Positions 32,835-43,850 of a stretch of 64,000 bases of DNA are shown in pieces. The position numbers and the translations under genes are program-made. How positions within the stretch are numbered: position 1 is the stretch's first letter; each line of letters opens with the position of its first letter. Source of the DNA: Ichthyophis bannanicus (lineage: Eukaryota; Chordata; Amphibia; Gymnophiona; Ichthyophiidae); the NCBI GenBank assembly GCA_033557465.1, contig CM066032.1, positions 59,742,955 to 59,806,954 on the forward strand, given 5' to 3'. The notes under the pieces are model-generated. The model was given only the letters and a program-made list of their open reading frames with translations. It had not been told where the DNA came from and made no database searches.

Positions 32835-34324
32835 GAAGTACCCAAGCTAATGACCCTCAGGGTGGGCAGAAAGAGCCGCGGACAGCACACCAATCCCAAA
32901 ACTACTATCTTCCCGTGCCTGAATGTCCAGACGATAATGCTGAACAAACGTAGACAAAGAAGACCAGGTGGCCGCTCAACAGATCGTGAGTGGGTCGACC
33001 TGAGACCGTTCGGCCCAAGAAGTAGCCTGGGCTTGTGTGGAATGAGCCCGAAGGCCCGCAAGCACTGGTCTACCTTGACCAATATAGGCTGCTTCAATAG
33101 CCTGACGTAGCCACCTGGCAATCGTGGATTTAGAAGCCGCGAGACCACGACATGGACCCTTGAAAAGAACAAAAAGATGGTCCATTTCCCGAAAAGAACT
33201 GGTCACCTTCAAATAGCGGATGAGAATTCTCTTGAGGTCCACCGACCGAAGGTCTTTATTGCGACCTGAACATTGCTCCTTGGAAAAGGCAGGCAACAGG
33301 ATAGGTTCATTGAGATGAAACGGAGTAAGAACCTTAGGGAAGAAGGCGGGAACCGTTCAGAGAGAAACCCCTTCTGCAGAGAATGAAAGATAGGGGTCCC
33401 GACAAGAAAGAGCTTGAAGTTCCGAAATTCTCTGTGCCGAGGTTATTGCCACTAAGAGCACTGTCTTAAGAGTCAAGTCCCGAAGCGAAGCCTCTTTGAT
33501 CGGCTCAAAAGGCCGGCCCATAAGAACCTTGAGAACCAAGACGAGATCCCAGGAAGGGACCACCAGACGGACCGGTGGGCGCAGTAGTTTGACCCCTTTA
33601 AGAAAACGCGACACATCAGAGTGCGATGCAAGGGAGCGACCGCGAACTGGCCCCCGGTAACACTTTAGGGCCGAAACGTGGACTCGCAGGGTTCCGAGGG
33701 CTAAACCTTTGTCAAGACCATCTTACAAAAAGGCAAGAACTTCTGGGACTCCGGCGCGCCAAGGAGAAAGCTGATGGCGGGAACACCATGACTCAAAAAT
33801 TCGCCATACTCGAGCATACGCTAGAGACGAACGCTGGGCATGGAGTAGCGTAGCAACCACTTTGGAAGAATAACCCTTATGGGTTAATCTGCGGCATTCA
33901 AGAGCCAAGCCGTAAGCGAGTAAGGAGTGGGATTGTCCATGGAGATTGGTTCTTGCCTGAGTAGGCTGAAGGGAGCCGCTAGCCGCAGAGGAAGTCCCCG
34001 AGATATCCTTACTAGATCGGCATACCAAGGTCTTCTGGGCCAGTCCGGCGCCACCAGGATCACCGGACCCTGGTGATCTCTGATCCGAAGGAGAACTCTC
34101 CCGACCATTGCCCATGGCGGAAATATGTAGAGCAGTACGTGCTTCGGCCACGGTTGCACCAGAGCATCTATGCCTTGAGACCCGCGTTCCCTCCAGCGAC
34201 TGAAGAAGTCTGCCACTTTGGCATTTGCGACCGAGGCCATGAGGTCCAACGTCGGTCGACCCCATCTTTGAACTAGCTCTTGAAAGGCTTCCGGAGCCAG
34301 CTCCCATTCCCCATGATTGAGCAT
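32835..34324 (-). pseudogene. DIRS tyrosine recombinase, broken
   Basis: N-terminal helical domain around HKGYSSKVVATLLHAQRSSL and VWRIFESWCSRH (about 33870-33760). The catalytic domain has PPVRLVVPSWDLVLVL and the first-Arg block TSAQRISELQAL (about 33450). The second block reads AHSTQAQATSWAE, where the expected Arg of H-x-x-R is Gln (CAA, a likely CpG decay of CGA, near 33020). A TGA follows soon after (near 32985). At least one frameshift lies near 33340. It would integrate circular DNA copies, but it lacks a catalytic residue. Confidence 0.75.
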
Positions 34325-34327
34325 ATG

Positions 34328-35950
34328 TCAGCTTAGAAAGTCAGCCTGGACATTGGTGGTCCCCACGATGTGCTGTGCCGAGAGGGCTAACAAGTGTTTT
34401 TCTGCCCACGGGAAAAGGAGGGCCATCTCCTTGGACACTCCAGGGCACTTCGTGCTCCCCTGGCAGTTGAGATAGGAAACTGTCGTTGCATTGTCGGATA
34501 ACACTCTGACCGCTTGATAGTACAGGTGAACCCGAAAACAATTCAATGCCAGGCGGACTGCTCTGGCTTCCAGACGGTTCATAGTCCACCGAGATTCGCA
34601 TGTGGACCATGTTCCCTTTGCTGTGTGTGTGCGACAATGAGCTCCCCAGCCGGACAGACTGGCGTTCATCATCACCAATATCCAGCGTGGCATCTCTAGA
34701 GGCACTCCCCTGAGGAGATTGTGCGGAGAGAGCCATCACTGTAGAGTGAACTTAGTCGATGGTAGTAGCAGAAGTCAGAGCTGGTAGTCTTCCGACACTG
34801 GCGACCATCGCAAGAGGAGCGTGGACTGCAGACAACACATGTGCACCCTGGCCCAAGGAACGAGCTCGATGGTAGCCACCATAGTTTCCAGGACCTGGAG
34901 GTAATCCCAAGCCCGCGGTGCATCCTGCTGCAGAAAGTGATGAATTTGGGCAGATAGTTTGAGAAACCGTTCCTGAGTCAGGAACACGCGCCCCTGACGG
35001 GTGTCGAAGTGTGCCCCCAGAAAGTCAATCCACTGAGACGGCTGAAAACAACTTTTGGCACAATTGATCACCCAACCCAACTGCTCTAGGAAGGAAACTA
35101 CCACTGACATGGTGCTACAGGCCTCCAGAAGGGAGTCTGCCCGAATGAGCCAATCGTCCAAGTAGGGGTGCACCCGGATACCCCGTTTGCGCAAGGCTGC
35201 TGCTATTACTACTACCACGACCTTGGAGAAGGTTCGAGGAGCAGAGGCGAGGCCAAATGGCTTCGCCCAAAACTGAAAATGTTGTCCAAGGACTGCGAAC
35301 CACAGGAAACGCTCGTGTTCGTTCTGAATGGGAATATGAAAATAGGCCTCTGCCAGGTCGAGAGACATCAGAAACTCTCCCTTACGCACTGCCTGAATGA
35401 TGGATCAAAGAGTTTCCATTCGGAAGTGAGGAACTCGGAGGCTGCGATTGACTCCTTTGAGATCCAGAATTGGACGAAAGGAGCCATCCTTTTTGGGCAC
35501 CATGAAATAGATAGAATAACGGCCTAGACCTCTTTCCACTAACGGAACAGGACGAATGGCTTTGAGAAGAAGGAGCTTTGAAAGTGTAGTTTGAATGGCT
35601 GATCTTTTCCTCGGAGAGCCTCCCGGAGAAGCCAGGAAGGCATCGTGAATGGGTCGCCAATATTCGAGGGAGTAACCGTGAGAAACAATGTCGAGAACCC
35701 ACTGGTCAGAGGTGATGAGTGCCCATTGTCGAGAAAAAAGTGCCAACCGGCCTCCTACTGGCAGCAGTATCTCGAGTGGGCTCCCCCTCCCGTCAGCGGG
35801 AAGAGCGGGTGGCTCCAGAAAACTTTCCGGGCCCCGAATACGCCTCTGCTCCTTTGCAGGCTCCCCGAAAGGACTGCAATCATTGTGTAAAGCACCCTTG
35901 AGGCGCTGCAGAAGTGCTTGGTTTAAAGGAGCGGAATCTCCTGGAGTCAC
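34328..35950 (-). pseudogene. DIRS reverse transcriptase and RNase H, broken
   Basis: RT start: RYSIYFMVPKKDGSFRPILD (about 35520-35460). Then FLMSLDLAEAYFHIPI (motif A), FGLASAPRTFSKV (motif B) and YLDDWLIR (motif C, about 35164), followed by GWVINCAKS and FLGAHFDT. RNase H remnants lie at 34705-34328: MMNASLSGWGAH, MNRLEARAVRLAL, and LSDNATTVSYLNCQG. Two or more frameshifts (near 35400 and 34740) and stops interrupt it. Confidence 0.8.
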
Positions 35951-35967
35951 GAGACCGAGGCAGCCGC

Positions 35968-37300
35968 CTAAACGTCTAAGACCGATAGGAGTGACCTGAT
36001 GAAGCTTTTGGCTTGTCCTCGAGCAAGCGTTGAGGCTTTACCTCCCCCAAAGTCTTTAACTAACTTATCCAGGTCCTCACCGAAGAGGAGCCGTCTTTTA
36101 AAGGGAAGCTTAGAAAGTCGCGTCTTGAAGGCAACATCTGCTGCCCACTGACGCAGCCAGAGCCATCTCCTTGCTACCGTTACTGCTGCCAACGAGCGGG
36201 CTGAGAGACGCAAGAGATCATAGAAGGCATCCGCCAAAAATGCTGCGACGGACTCCAGACGTTCCACTGTTGGATCCTCCGGCAGCCGCTGAATCCACCT
36301 CAGCGATGCACGGGCCGCCAATCCCCCGCAGACCGTCACCTGAAGTGATAGCGTCGAAGATGAGAAGGCTGTCTTCAGAAGACTCTCAACTTTACAGTCT
36401 TGTTGGTCCCGGAGCGCTGCCCCACCCTCAACCGGAATGGTGGTATGCTTGGTAACCCCGGTGACCAATGAATCCACCTTTCAGTATGCAAGCCAGCGTT
36501 CAAGATTTGAAGGAGACCAAAGGTATAACTGACCGAGGCGGTGTGCCATAAGCAGGGAGATTTCTGGTGACTCCCATTCCTGAGACACCATTTACTGAAG
36601 TTCTGCCGGGAAGGGAAAGGCTTTAGAAGGCTTACATATGCCCTGTAATATGGGATCCGGTTGGGACAGAGACTGGGTACTCTGTGGCTCAGGTGGATCA
36701 GTGAGGCGCAGCGCTTCCACCACTTGTGCTGTCAAAGCTGACAACTCCTCCTTTCGAAAGAGACGAATATCTTGAGATTCCTCTTGAGCTGCCATCCTCT
36801 CTATCCGAAGAGTTGAGGCTCGCCTCTGCACAAGACTTGGTTTCGTCAGGAACTTCCAGACTATCCTGCAAAACCCAGGAAAGTCCCTTGGACGGATGTC
36901 CCCCCTTGAGGTCCGCAACCTTATGAGTCCGCTTGCGAGGCAGAGTCTCAGGCATGACCCTGTCTGGAGCAGGCAAAGGCCCCAAGGGTACTTCAGAGGA
37001 GTCAGAACACCACAGAGCCCATGCTTGGCTAAACAGTGCCAGGAACTGGCTATCCGTACGATATATGGGTGCCTCCAGCTGCGACGAAAGAGATGGAGGT
37101 TGTGAAATCAGACCCGGAGCAGTCTGCTGCCCTTCCACAGGCGGAAGGTCCTGCGGCCCATCTCAATGTCCAAGGCAGGCATTGCAGGCAGCATAGATGA
37201 GGATTCTCCAGGGTGCGCATAACAGGCTGGGCAGACACGACTGTTGAGGTCTTTTTGCTTTTTGTTACAGACCATACATCTGTGCAGAGAAGAAGGCATT
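35968..37300 (-). pseudogene. DIRS gag-like protein, broken
   Basis: Starts at about 37296 with MPSSLHRCMVCNKKQKDLN and VCPACY, two CxxC pairs that match the zinc module of the other DIRS gag copies in position but not in sequence. The middle (36918-36592 and 37138-36698) has several frames. The C-terminal part (36477-35968) holds LRQWAADVAFKTRLSKLPFK and LLFGEDLDKLVKDFGGGK, the most conserved DIRS gag block. Confidence 0.7.
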
Positions 37301-37410
37301 GATCCCTGCAGGACCCCCGAAAAACCAAAGGATCTTCAGAGCCCCGAAGAACAAGAAAATGGCGAAAACAGACACTTCCCACCAAAAAAAGAAAGTGAAG
37401 GGTCTGGAAA

Positions 37411-37739
37411 AGGCTGCTATTCTGTAAGCAAATGTGTACGTCCCATCGCCAGTATTTTCTACTGGGGTGTGCATGAGATAGAGGTTGGACTGTACATAGG
37501 CGAGGCCTCAATTTACATGCACGTTTTCTGCAAATGTAGGTGCAGGCACTTCTACTACTCTAGCGCAGGTGTTACTGCTGCAACTAAGCTAGGGCGCACC
37601 AGTACGCCTCTACAGTAAAGTATACAAGTGTCACCTGATAAAAGAGGCCTCGAACATGCACGTGGTTGACTGTGCAGGAATTTATAAAATCACTCTCCAT
37701 AAACATTACAAAAATATTAAAAATCAGCTTAGGCACCAC
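37411..37739. other. Non-coding interval
   Basis: No gene recognised. Confidence 0.4.
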
Positions 37740-39460
37740 TCATCCCCAACTGCAACTCGAGACAAGTCCAAACTATCAAACAGAAACACGCTGCATTATC
37801 AAAAAAAGACCAAAAACTCATGTTCCAACAATAAGCTGAAAATAGCAGTAGACGCACAAAAAATGCACAGATATGAACTAAAAAGAAAAGAGATATCAAG
37901 ACAGTTATAGAGAACCCAAAACAATTCTACATGGAATTGGGAAAGAGCATTAGTACGTATGGTAAAAACACCACCAACCAAAACTGAAACAGAAACCTTC
38001 TGGAGAAAACTATACAAGGAACTGTACAGCACAATCGAGAAGCAGAATGGGGGTTGGGGGAGCATTTAAAAAAGGAAAGCAATAAAACAAGAGCTAGAAA
38101 GCAGGTTTAAAAGAGCCCTAAACTGGAAGAGCACTGGCCCAGATAGAGTGACCAATAAACTGTTTACCAAAATTGATGTAAAGAGGAAACACGATCATAT
38201 TGATTCCAGTAACATCAGGACAATAGAACAGAAGGGCAGAGGGGAGTATATGGAATCAAAGACCGTTAATGTTGAAAAAAGCTATCATGGCCAGCGCTAA
38301 GAAAAGCAGAAACTCGGTATAGTATGGATTGGCTACAAGAAAGCCTTTGAAAGCATCCCACACTCTTGGATAATAAATTACCTTGACATGTATAAAATAA
38401 ACCCTGGCTTGATCAAGCACATCCAGTTCACTATGAACTTCTGGCAAACCACATCTGTTTGAAGTATGGCAATGGTCAGTTCATCATTCTTAACATCAAG
38501 ATCCAGTGAGGAATATTTCAGCGAGTCTCCTCGTCACCTCTTCTGTTTTGTATGATGCTTAATCCACTAAGTATTCTTTTCAGCTCTTTGGGATACGGAT
38601 TTAGCCTGAATCCCAAAGAAAGTAACAGTCCAAGGGTGACATCCCACTTACTGTCTATAGATCTTCTTAAGCTCTACAGTTCCAGTAACCAACCATTAGT
38701 GGAACAACTTTGTGTACTGAAAAACTTTTCAGATGACATCAAGGTAACTTTTGGTTTTAACAAATGTGCTAAGGCAACTTTCTTAGAAGAAAAATTGAAA
38801 ACATCTACCTCAGTGAGGACTGTGACATCAAAGGACTTGAAAAGGAAGGTAAATATAAATATTCAGGAGTAAAGGAAGGAGCAACAATCAAGCAAAACAC
38901 ACTGAGAGAAAAGACCAGTAAAAATATTACAGGAGATTAAAAGAGTTATTGAAAAGTGCTGTATCACCACAGACTAAGATACAAGCCATTAAATCAGATG
39001 GCAATTCCTGCACTCTCATACAGCTTTGGCATTATAGAATAGTCTCTTAAAAATCTTGAAAAATTGGATGCATAAACAAGAGAACACCTCCATGCCCACG
39101 TGGTGATCATTTTTAAGAAGCAGTGTATGCCGAGACTGTACATCCCTAGAGCTGAAGGAGAACCGGGCCTCAGAGAAATCAATAATACAGAGCTACCATC
39201 ATTGGTCTCCAGGCCTATTTAATAACATCGTCAGATCCAAATACACAAAAAGTGCCAAAATATGAAAGTAAACGGCCAGAATTTTCTCCATCATTAAACC
39301 TGGACAAGCATTCCAAATAGTAGAAAGAGTAAATGAGAATCCACCATGTACATAGGGAAAGAAGCAACAGAATTATCAAAACAAGTGAAAAAACCTGAAT
39401 AATTAAATCAGCAAATAAGGAAAAACAAGTGGCAAATGCACAAATTACAGTAGGAAATAC
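37740..39460 (+). mobile_element. R4/Dong-like LINE, left part (old, split by DIRS)
   Basis: Very degraded reverse transcriptase readable in short pieces: LNWKSTGPDRVTNKLF near 38115, YKKAFESIPHSWIINYLDMYKINP near 38330-38405, FSDDIKVTFGFNKCAKATF near 38730, and then LEKLDA..RLYIPRAEGEPGLREINN near 39060-39185. The same protein continues after the DIRS, from about 56113 on. The KAFESIPHSWI and FGFNKCAK phrases belong to a LINE group with a restriction-like endonuclease, which I take as R4/Dong-like. The clade is inferred. Confidence 0.65.
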
Positions 39461-39518
39461 AGCGTAGTTACTCACCTGTAACAGGTGTTCTCCAGGGACA
39501 GCAGGAATCAGTCCTCAC
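39461..39518. repeat. DIRS left terminal repeat, arm of 58-bp perfect inverted repeat
   Basis: Begins AGCGTAGTTACTCACC and ends CAGTCCTCAC. It is the exact complement of 39723-39780. It continues (39519-39560) with similarity to the right terminus near 56030-56080. Confidence 0.9.
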
Positions 39519-39722
39519 ATATGGGTGACGTCAGCACCGACAGAGCCCTCGTGCGGAGCAATTCCCCAGCTTTCTAAGAAAGCCTTTGGGATTGCATCGC
39601 ACATGCGCAGTCCCCTTCCCGCCCAAGGGTGCCATCTTGCTCAGTCTAAGGACATAGCTAAAAAGACGGCAAAAGAAGAAAATCAATAGTAGGACTGCAA
39701 CTCCAGGGAAGGAGGGAGGGTT

Positions 39723-39825
39723 GTGAGGACTGATTCCTGCTGTCCCTGGAGAACACCTGTTACAGGTGAGTAACTACGCTTTCTCCAGGAACAAGCAGGA
39801 AGTCAGTCCTCACCTATGGGACTTC
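39723..39825. repeat. DIRS internal complementary region
   Basis: 39723-39780 complements the left terminal repeat, and 39781-39825 (TTCTCCAGGAACAAGCAGG and on) copies the complement of the right terminus. In the DIRS model this segment templates joining of the two ends into a circle. Confidence 0.85.
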
Positions 39826-39836
39826 CTAGCTATAGG

Positions 39837-41240
39837 CTACCGAGAACCCATAGCTGAAAAATGGCTCCCTCTAGAAGAGCCGCAGCAGCTGTGATTGGAA
39901 TCCAGCAGAGACCCACCACCCCCGGTAGCCTGACACCAGAGGGCCGGAGGGTAGGAGTTCCTAAACCTCAAATAGGTTCCGGAGTACCACCTGGCCGAAA
40001 GCACTGTCTCGGCGGGACTCTCCATCCAAGCAGTAATGGGCTGCAAAGGTCTGGCTTGAAGACCAGGTGGCAGCCCATCAGATGTCTGCCAGTGGAACAG
40101 AGCGGAAGTGAGCCACTGTGGCGGCCTTAGCCCTGACACGGTGGTCCATGACTCTACCCTGCAAAGGAAGTTCGGCCACCTGTACGCCCAGGCGATGCAG
40201 TCTGCCACCCAGGTGGACAACGTACGCTTGGAGACAGGAAGTCCCAGCTTACTGGGGTCAAAAGAGACGAAGAGCTGAGGAGCCCTTCGATGTTCCCTCG
40301 TACGCTCCAAGTAGAAGGCCAGTGCCCTCTTACAGTCAAGGGTATGCAGGACCGCTTCTGCCCGGCTGGTATACGGTCTGGGAAAGAATAGCGAAAAAAC
40401 CACCTCCTGGTTGAGGTGGAAAGGAGAGACTACCTTTGGTAGGAACTTATGGTGGGTGCACAGAACCACCCTATTCTTGTAAAACCGTGTATACGGTCTT
40501 TCTGAAACCAAAGCTTGCAGCTCACTCACTCGCCCTGCAGACGTGAGTGCCACCAGGAAGAGAACCTTCCAGGAGAGGAAGCGCAGATGGCATGTAGACA
40601 TTGGCTCAAAAGGTGGGCGAGTAAGCTGTTGCAAGACCACATTCAGATGCCACTCGGTCACCGGAGGACGAACTGGAGGCTTTAGCAGAAGTAGACCCCT
40701 TAGGAATCTGGATACCAAGGGGTGAAGGGACAGAGGATGTCCTTCCACTGGTGAGTGATGTACCGACAAAGCACTCATGGACCCTTACAGAATTAGACTT
40801 GAGGCACAAGTCAGAGAGGTGAAGCAGGTACTGCAACACCACAGGCACCAGGCAAGAGAAAGGGTTTTCATTGTGCTGGCTACACCATACCTCAAACCTA
40901 CGCCACTTGAAGGCATAGGTTTTTCTAATGGACTGCCTCCTGGAGGCCAGTAACACTTCCTCTACGTTTTTAGGAAGGAGGAGAGGCGCAAACACTACCC
41001 TTTCAGCAACCAAGCCATCAAGTTGAGGGACCTCTGGTTGGGATGTAAGAGAGAGCCCTGTTCCTGGGAGGTCGGGCCTTTTCCCCAGAGGGAGTGGGGT
41101 CTCCACTGCCAGCTGGAGGAGACGCGGAAACCAAGGTAGTCTTGGCCATCTGGAGGCTACCAGAATGACCAAGGCCTTGTCCCGAAGGATTTTGAACAGT
41201 GTTCTGGCCACCAGAGGCGTGGGAGGAAATGCATAAAGGA
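39837..41240 (-). pseudogene. DIRS tyrosine recombinase, broken
   Basis: N-terminal domain starts around SRRQSIRKTYAFKWRRFEVWCSQ (about 40955-40890). The catalytic part has LLKPPVRPPVTEWHL and the first-Arg block TSAGRVSELQAL (about 40540-40500), RTLSTWVADCIAWAY, and, in another frame near 40140, the H-x-x-R block (H-R-V-R) with an Arg that is still present. It then meets a TGA before the expected WAATWSS and Tyr region. So the catalytic residues mostly survive but at least two frameshifts (about 40780 and 40150) and a stop separate them. Confidence 0.8.
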
Positions 41241-41627
41241 GGCCCTCCGACCAGGAGATCAGAAATGCATCTGCAGCCAACCTCCGGGGATGCGGCTGTC
41301 TGGAGCACAACCGAGGCAACTGATGATTCAGTGGACTGGCAAAGAGGTCTACAGACGGATACCCCCAGCAGTGGAAGATCTGCTGGGCTACTTCTGTATT
41401 CAGTTGCCACTCGTGGGGTTGCAGAATTCTGCTTAGTTTGTCCGCCAGGTAGTTTTCTTGACCTGGCAGGTAAACCGCCTTGAGAGACATACCCTGTCTG
41501 ATGGCAAAGGTGCAGAGGTCCAGTGCCTCCTGGCACAGGACACGGGACCCCGTCCCTCCCTGCTTGTTCACGTAGAACATAGCCACTTGGTTGTCTGTCT
41601 GTACGAGCACAGAGTGATTAGAGAGGA
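41241..41627 (-). pseudogene. DIRS RNase H, 3' part (after retroviral insertion)
   Basis: Reads VLVQTDNQVAMFYVNKQGG, then EALDLCTFAI, LPGQENYLADKLSR and VDLFASPLNHQ, the RNase H end of DIRS Pol. The first half lies at 52503-52620 on the other side of the retrovirus. The frame is directly continuous once the insertion and one copy of CATGG are ignored, so the gene was open here when the virus inserted. Confidence 0.85.
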
Positions 41628-41632
41628 CATGG
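41628..41632. repeat. Target-site duplication CATGG, left
   Basis: Five bases directly before the 5' LTR, repeated at 52498-52502 directly after the 3' LTR. Confidence 0.9.
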
Positions 41633-42037
41633 TGATAGGGGAAAAATAAAATTTAAAGTGTACAGCAGGACTAAGAGGCCCGCAGGGGAAAATAGGAATC
41701 CTGTACATATCTATATATGGAAAGGAATGTGCTGTGCTAAGACAAATTGATTGTTCTACACAGAGACGACTAACATCTGTGAAGTTACTGATAAGCTGTG
41801 GTGGGCCTCAGGGGATGAGTTAATGACGTATGTATATGTTTCTGTTAATGTATAAAAGACAGACAGCCCCTCTAACCTGTGGAATAAACTTACATACTAC
41901 TTATGTGAGAGTGTGTGTATTTGTTCCCCTGGAATTCCAGACAGAAAAGGTAAGGTGATTCTTCGGCCCAGAGGATTAACGGACGTCCCGAGGGTAAGTG
42001 GTATATAGTGCTGGGAAAGGAATAACCCACACTAACA
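41633..42037 (+). repeat. 5' LTR, 405 bp
   Basis: Starts TGATAGGGG, ends CACACTAACA. TATAAAAG at 41851-41858, AATAAA at 41883-41888, so R is short and begins near 41880. Eleven substitutions and no indels separate it from the 3' LTR (about 97.3% identical by my count). Confidence 0.92.
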
Positions 42038-42040
42038 ATT

Positions 42041-42058
42041 TGGTGTCAGAAGTGGGAT
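42041..42058 (+). promoter_or_regulatory. Primer-binding site, tRNA-Leu type
   Basis: TGGTGTCAGAAGTGGGAT, three bases after the LTR. It is complementary to the 3' end of vertebrate tRNA-Leu(CAG), which ends in ATCCCACTTCTGACA plus CCA. It would prime minus-strand DNA synthesis. Confidence 0.85.
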
Positions 42059-42392
42059 TTCCCCGTTGCACTGGGATTTCCAGACTTCCTAAATTGTTGA
42101 AGCTTTGGTAGCTGCACTGGGATTTCCAGGCTTTCTAAATTGACATCGCTTTGGTAGCTCATCTCGGGAGTGCGCTTTGGTAGCGCTATGCATAACATGC
42201 GCTTTGGTAGCGCTATGCATAACAAGGACGTCCTGCTGGGCCTGTGGTAATATCCTTTTCCTTCTCTGTGGCTTGTGTGATTGTGTGAGCTCGGCAAGAC
42301 GCCCCTGCCTCAGCCTGAAGTGATAGCGCTAGTGACGGTTGTTGGCAGAAAGCAAGTGGCCAAGCGTGCAATTGTTGGATATTAATTAGAGG

Positions 42393-43850
42393 ATGGGGGG
42401 GTCCCAAGGTAAGGGGACTGCTCCAGAATCCGCGGGAGTGCATGTGCAGCCAAATGTTGTGATAAGGTTTAAAACTGCAGCTAAGGCGGCATCCTATTCT
42501 CGCCGTACCCCGATCCCTCCCGGCGCACCCCCGGCAGATGGGGAGATGCCAAAGGAATACGTAGACAGAGTGGCAGGGGGTTATTATACTAATCCCTCGG
42601 TGGATAATATGACAGGGTGGACAGAAGGTTTACGTAGCTCAAATCCTTTTCCCAGGGAGGGTAGCTTCTCTGCCTGGCATTTAGATATGATTTGGGTATT
42701 GTGTCTGGGGGATAAGAAAGCTTTTCCCTTTTATTCCGGAGACCCGAAATGGCCAAAATCTTATATGAAGGAATGTGGTATTGTATGGATACAACTGGCT
42801 CCTTATTATAATGGTCAGCACCTACCGGTGCTTGACTCGCCCCGGGAACTGCCTCCGAAATCGCCCCAACCCCAGGTGTCCTCCCGGGTGTCCACGGCCC
42901 CTCCACAGTATCAACCAATTTACCCCTCCCTGGTTGGATCGGCCGCCGTTGTAAAGCCAGCCAGAGACTCTGATTCATTAGAGGACATTGTTCTGGCGGC
43001 GGCTGCTTCTACCGCGCACCCCCCGGTAGTAATGGCGGGGTGTGCCCTCACCCACCGGGAATTACCTATAGATAACATGTTTCGTCAGATATGCACCACT
43101 TATGAGGCTGTGCGTGGCAAGGTGGAGGAGCCTGCCGGTTCGCCTCCACTGCCGCCCGTTGCCTGGCTACCTTCTCCTGCCCTATCTTCTCACTCAAGCC
43201 CATGCTTGACCGAATCTGGGCCTGCCCCTGCTGGGCAGGACACGCCCAGGGACAACATGTATCGCCAATTGTGTAAGACATCTCCGGAGGTCTCTACCGG
43301 GATTTTGGGGATGTGAGCGGGGGCCGGAGGGTCCATTGCCGCTTCCCCTTCCGTCCCTTTTTCCCCGCCGGAGTCCCTTATTACCCCCCTAATTCCCCCC
43401 TTCCAATGCCTTCATCCGAGGATCGGGGGGGAACAGGAACAGAGTAGGGCTAGGGCTCATAGGGATGGGCTTAGCCCTCATAACCCCTTTCATAAGCTGG
43501 ATTCAAATGACGTGAGAACTTCTAATAGTGATAGAGTGACAGGATACCCTACCTCTAAGGGCCATATATACACCAAGTATCCTTTTTTAACTATTGGTAA
43601 CCAGCTTGTTGTTAAGCCCCTAGATCCCGCCATCCTTTCTTCTATTTTACAGCATGCCCCAAACCCCATGAAAACGCCAGCTGCCACTGTGCACTACTTG
43701 CCACGTATGACTCGTGGTTTGCAGTGCACGGCGCAGGACTACCGCCTCATTATTGAGGGTGTCCTGGGGTATGATGAAGAAACCCCATTTGATTTTTCGA
43801 AAGTTAAGTCACTGGCAAATCCTTATCAGATGCCGAGTTGGTCCCTTGTA
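42393..43850 (+). pseudogene. Retroviral gag: matrix, late domains, start of capsid
   Basis: The ATG at 42393 gives MGGSQGKG, with Gly2 suitable for myristoylation and membrane targeting. The matrix region spans about the first 130 codons. A Pro-rich part carries PPQY (42900-42911) and, ten bases later, YPSL (42921-42932), two overlapping-type late-domain motifs for recruiting budding machinery. An in-frame TGA at 43314 interrupts the gene, but the same frame stays open to 43871 and includes the capsid N-terminus (FLTIGNQLVVKPL, RMTRGLQCTAQDYRLI). It stops abruptly at about 43845, where pol follows in another frame. The rest of the capsid, the nucleocapsid zinc knuckle and the protease are absent. 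Confidence 0.8.

Larger units (their letters stand above)
32345..37410 (-). mobile_element. DIRS-type retrotransposon, second subfamily, degraded
   Basis: Minus-strand order gag (37300-35968), RT/RNase H (35950-34328), tyrosine recombinase (34307-32835), then the terminal repeat. At the left end 32350-32400 and 32703-32745 are imperfect inverted repeats around TACTGCTAGACCAGT, and 32790-32835 repeats the motif again, which is the DIRS terminal plus internal complementary arrangement. A TTAAAA microsatellite (32744-32770) lies inside it. No matching right terminus was found near 37410, so the 5' end is probably lost. Confidence 0.8.

Noticed and set aside
37050..37511. 153-codon minus-strand frame with several Cys
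   Set aside because: An alternative frame over the DIRS gag start; the frame with paired CxxC (37296-37108) is the homologous one.
42589..42978. Minus-strand 129-codon frame opposite gag
   Set aside because: Shadow of the gag frame; no recognisable protein.
43314..43316. In-frame TGA in gag with the frame open on both sides, as in translational readthrough
   Set aside because: It lies before the capsid, not at the gag-pol border, and other parts of the virus are full of stops. A nonsense mutation is simpler.
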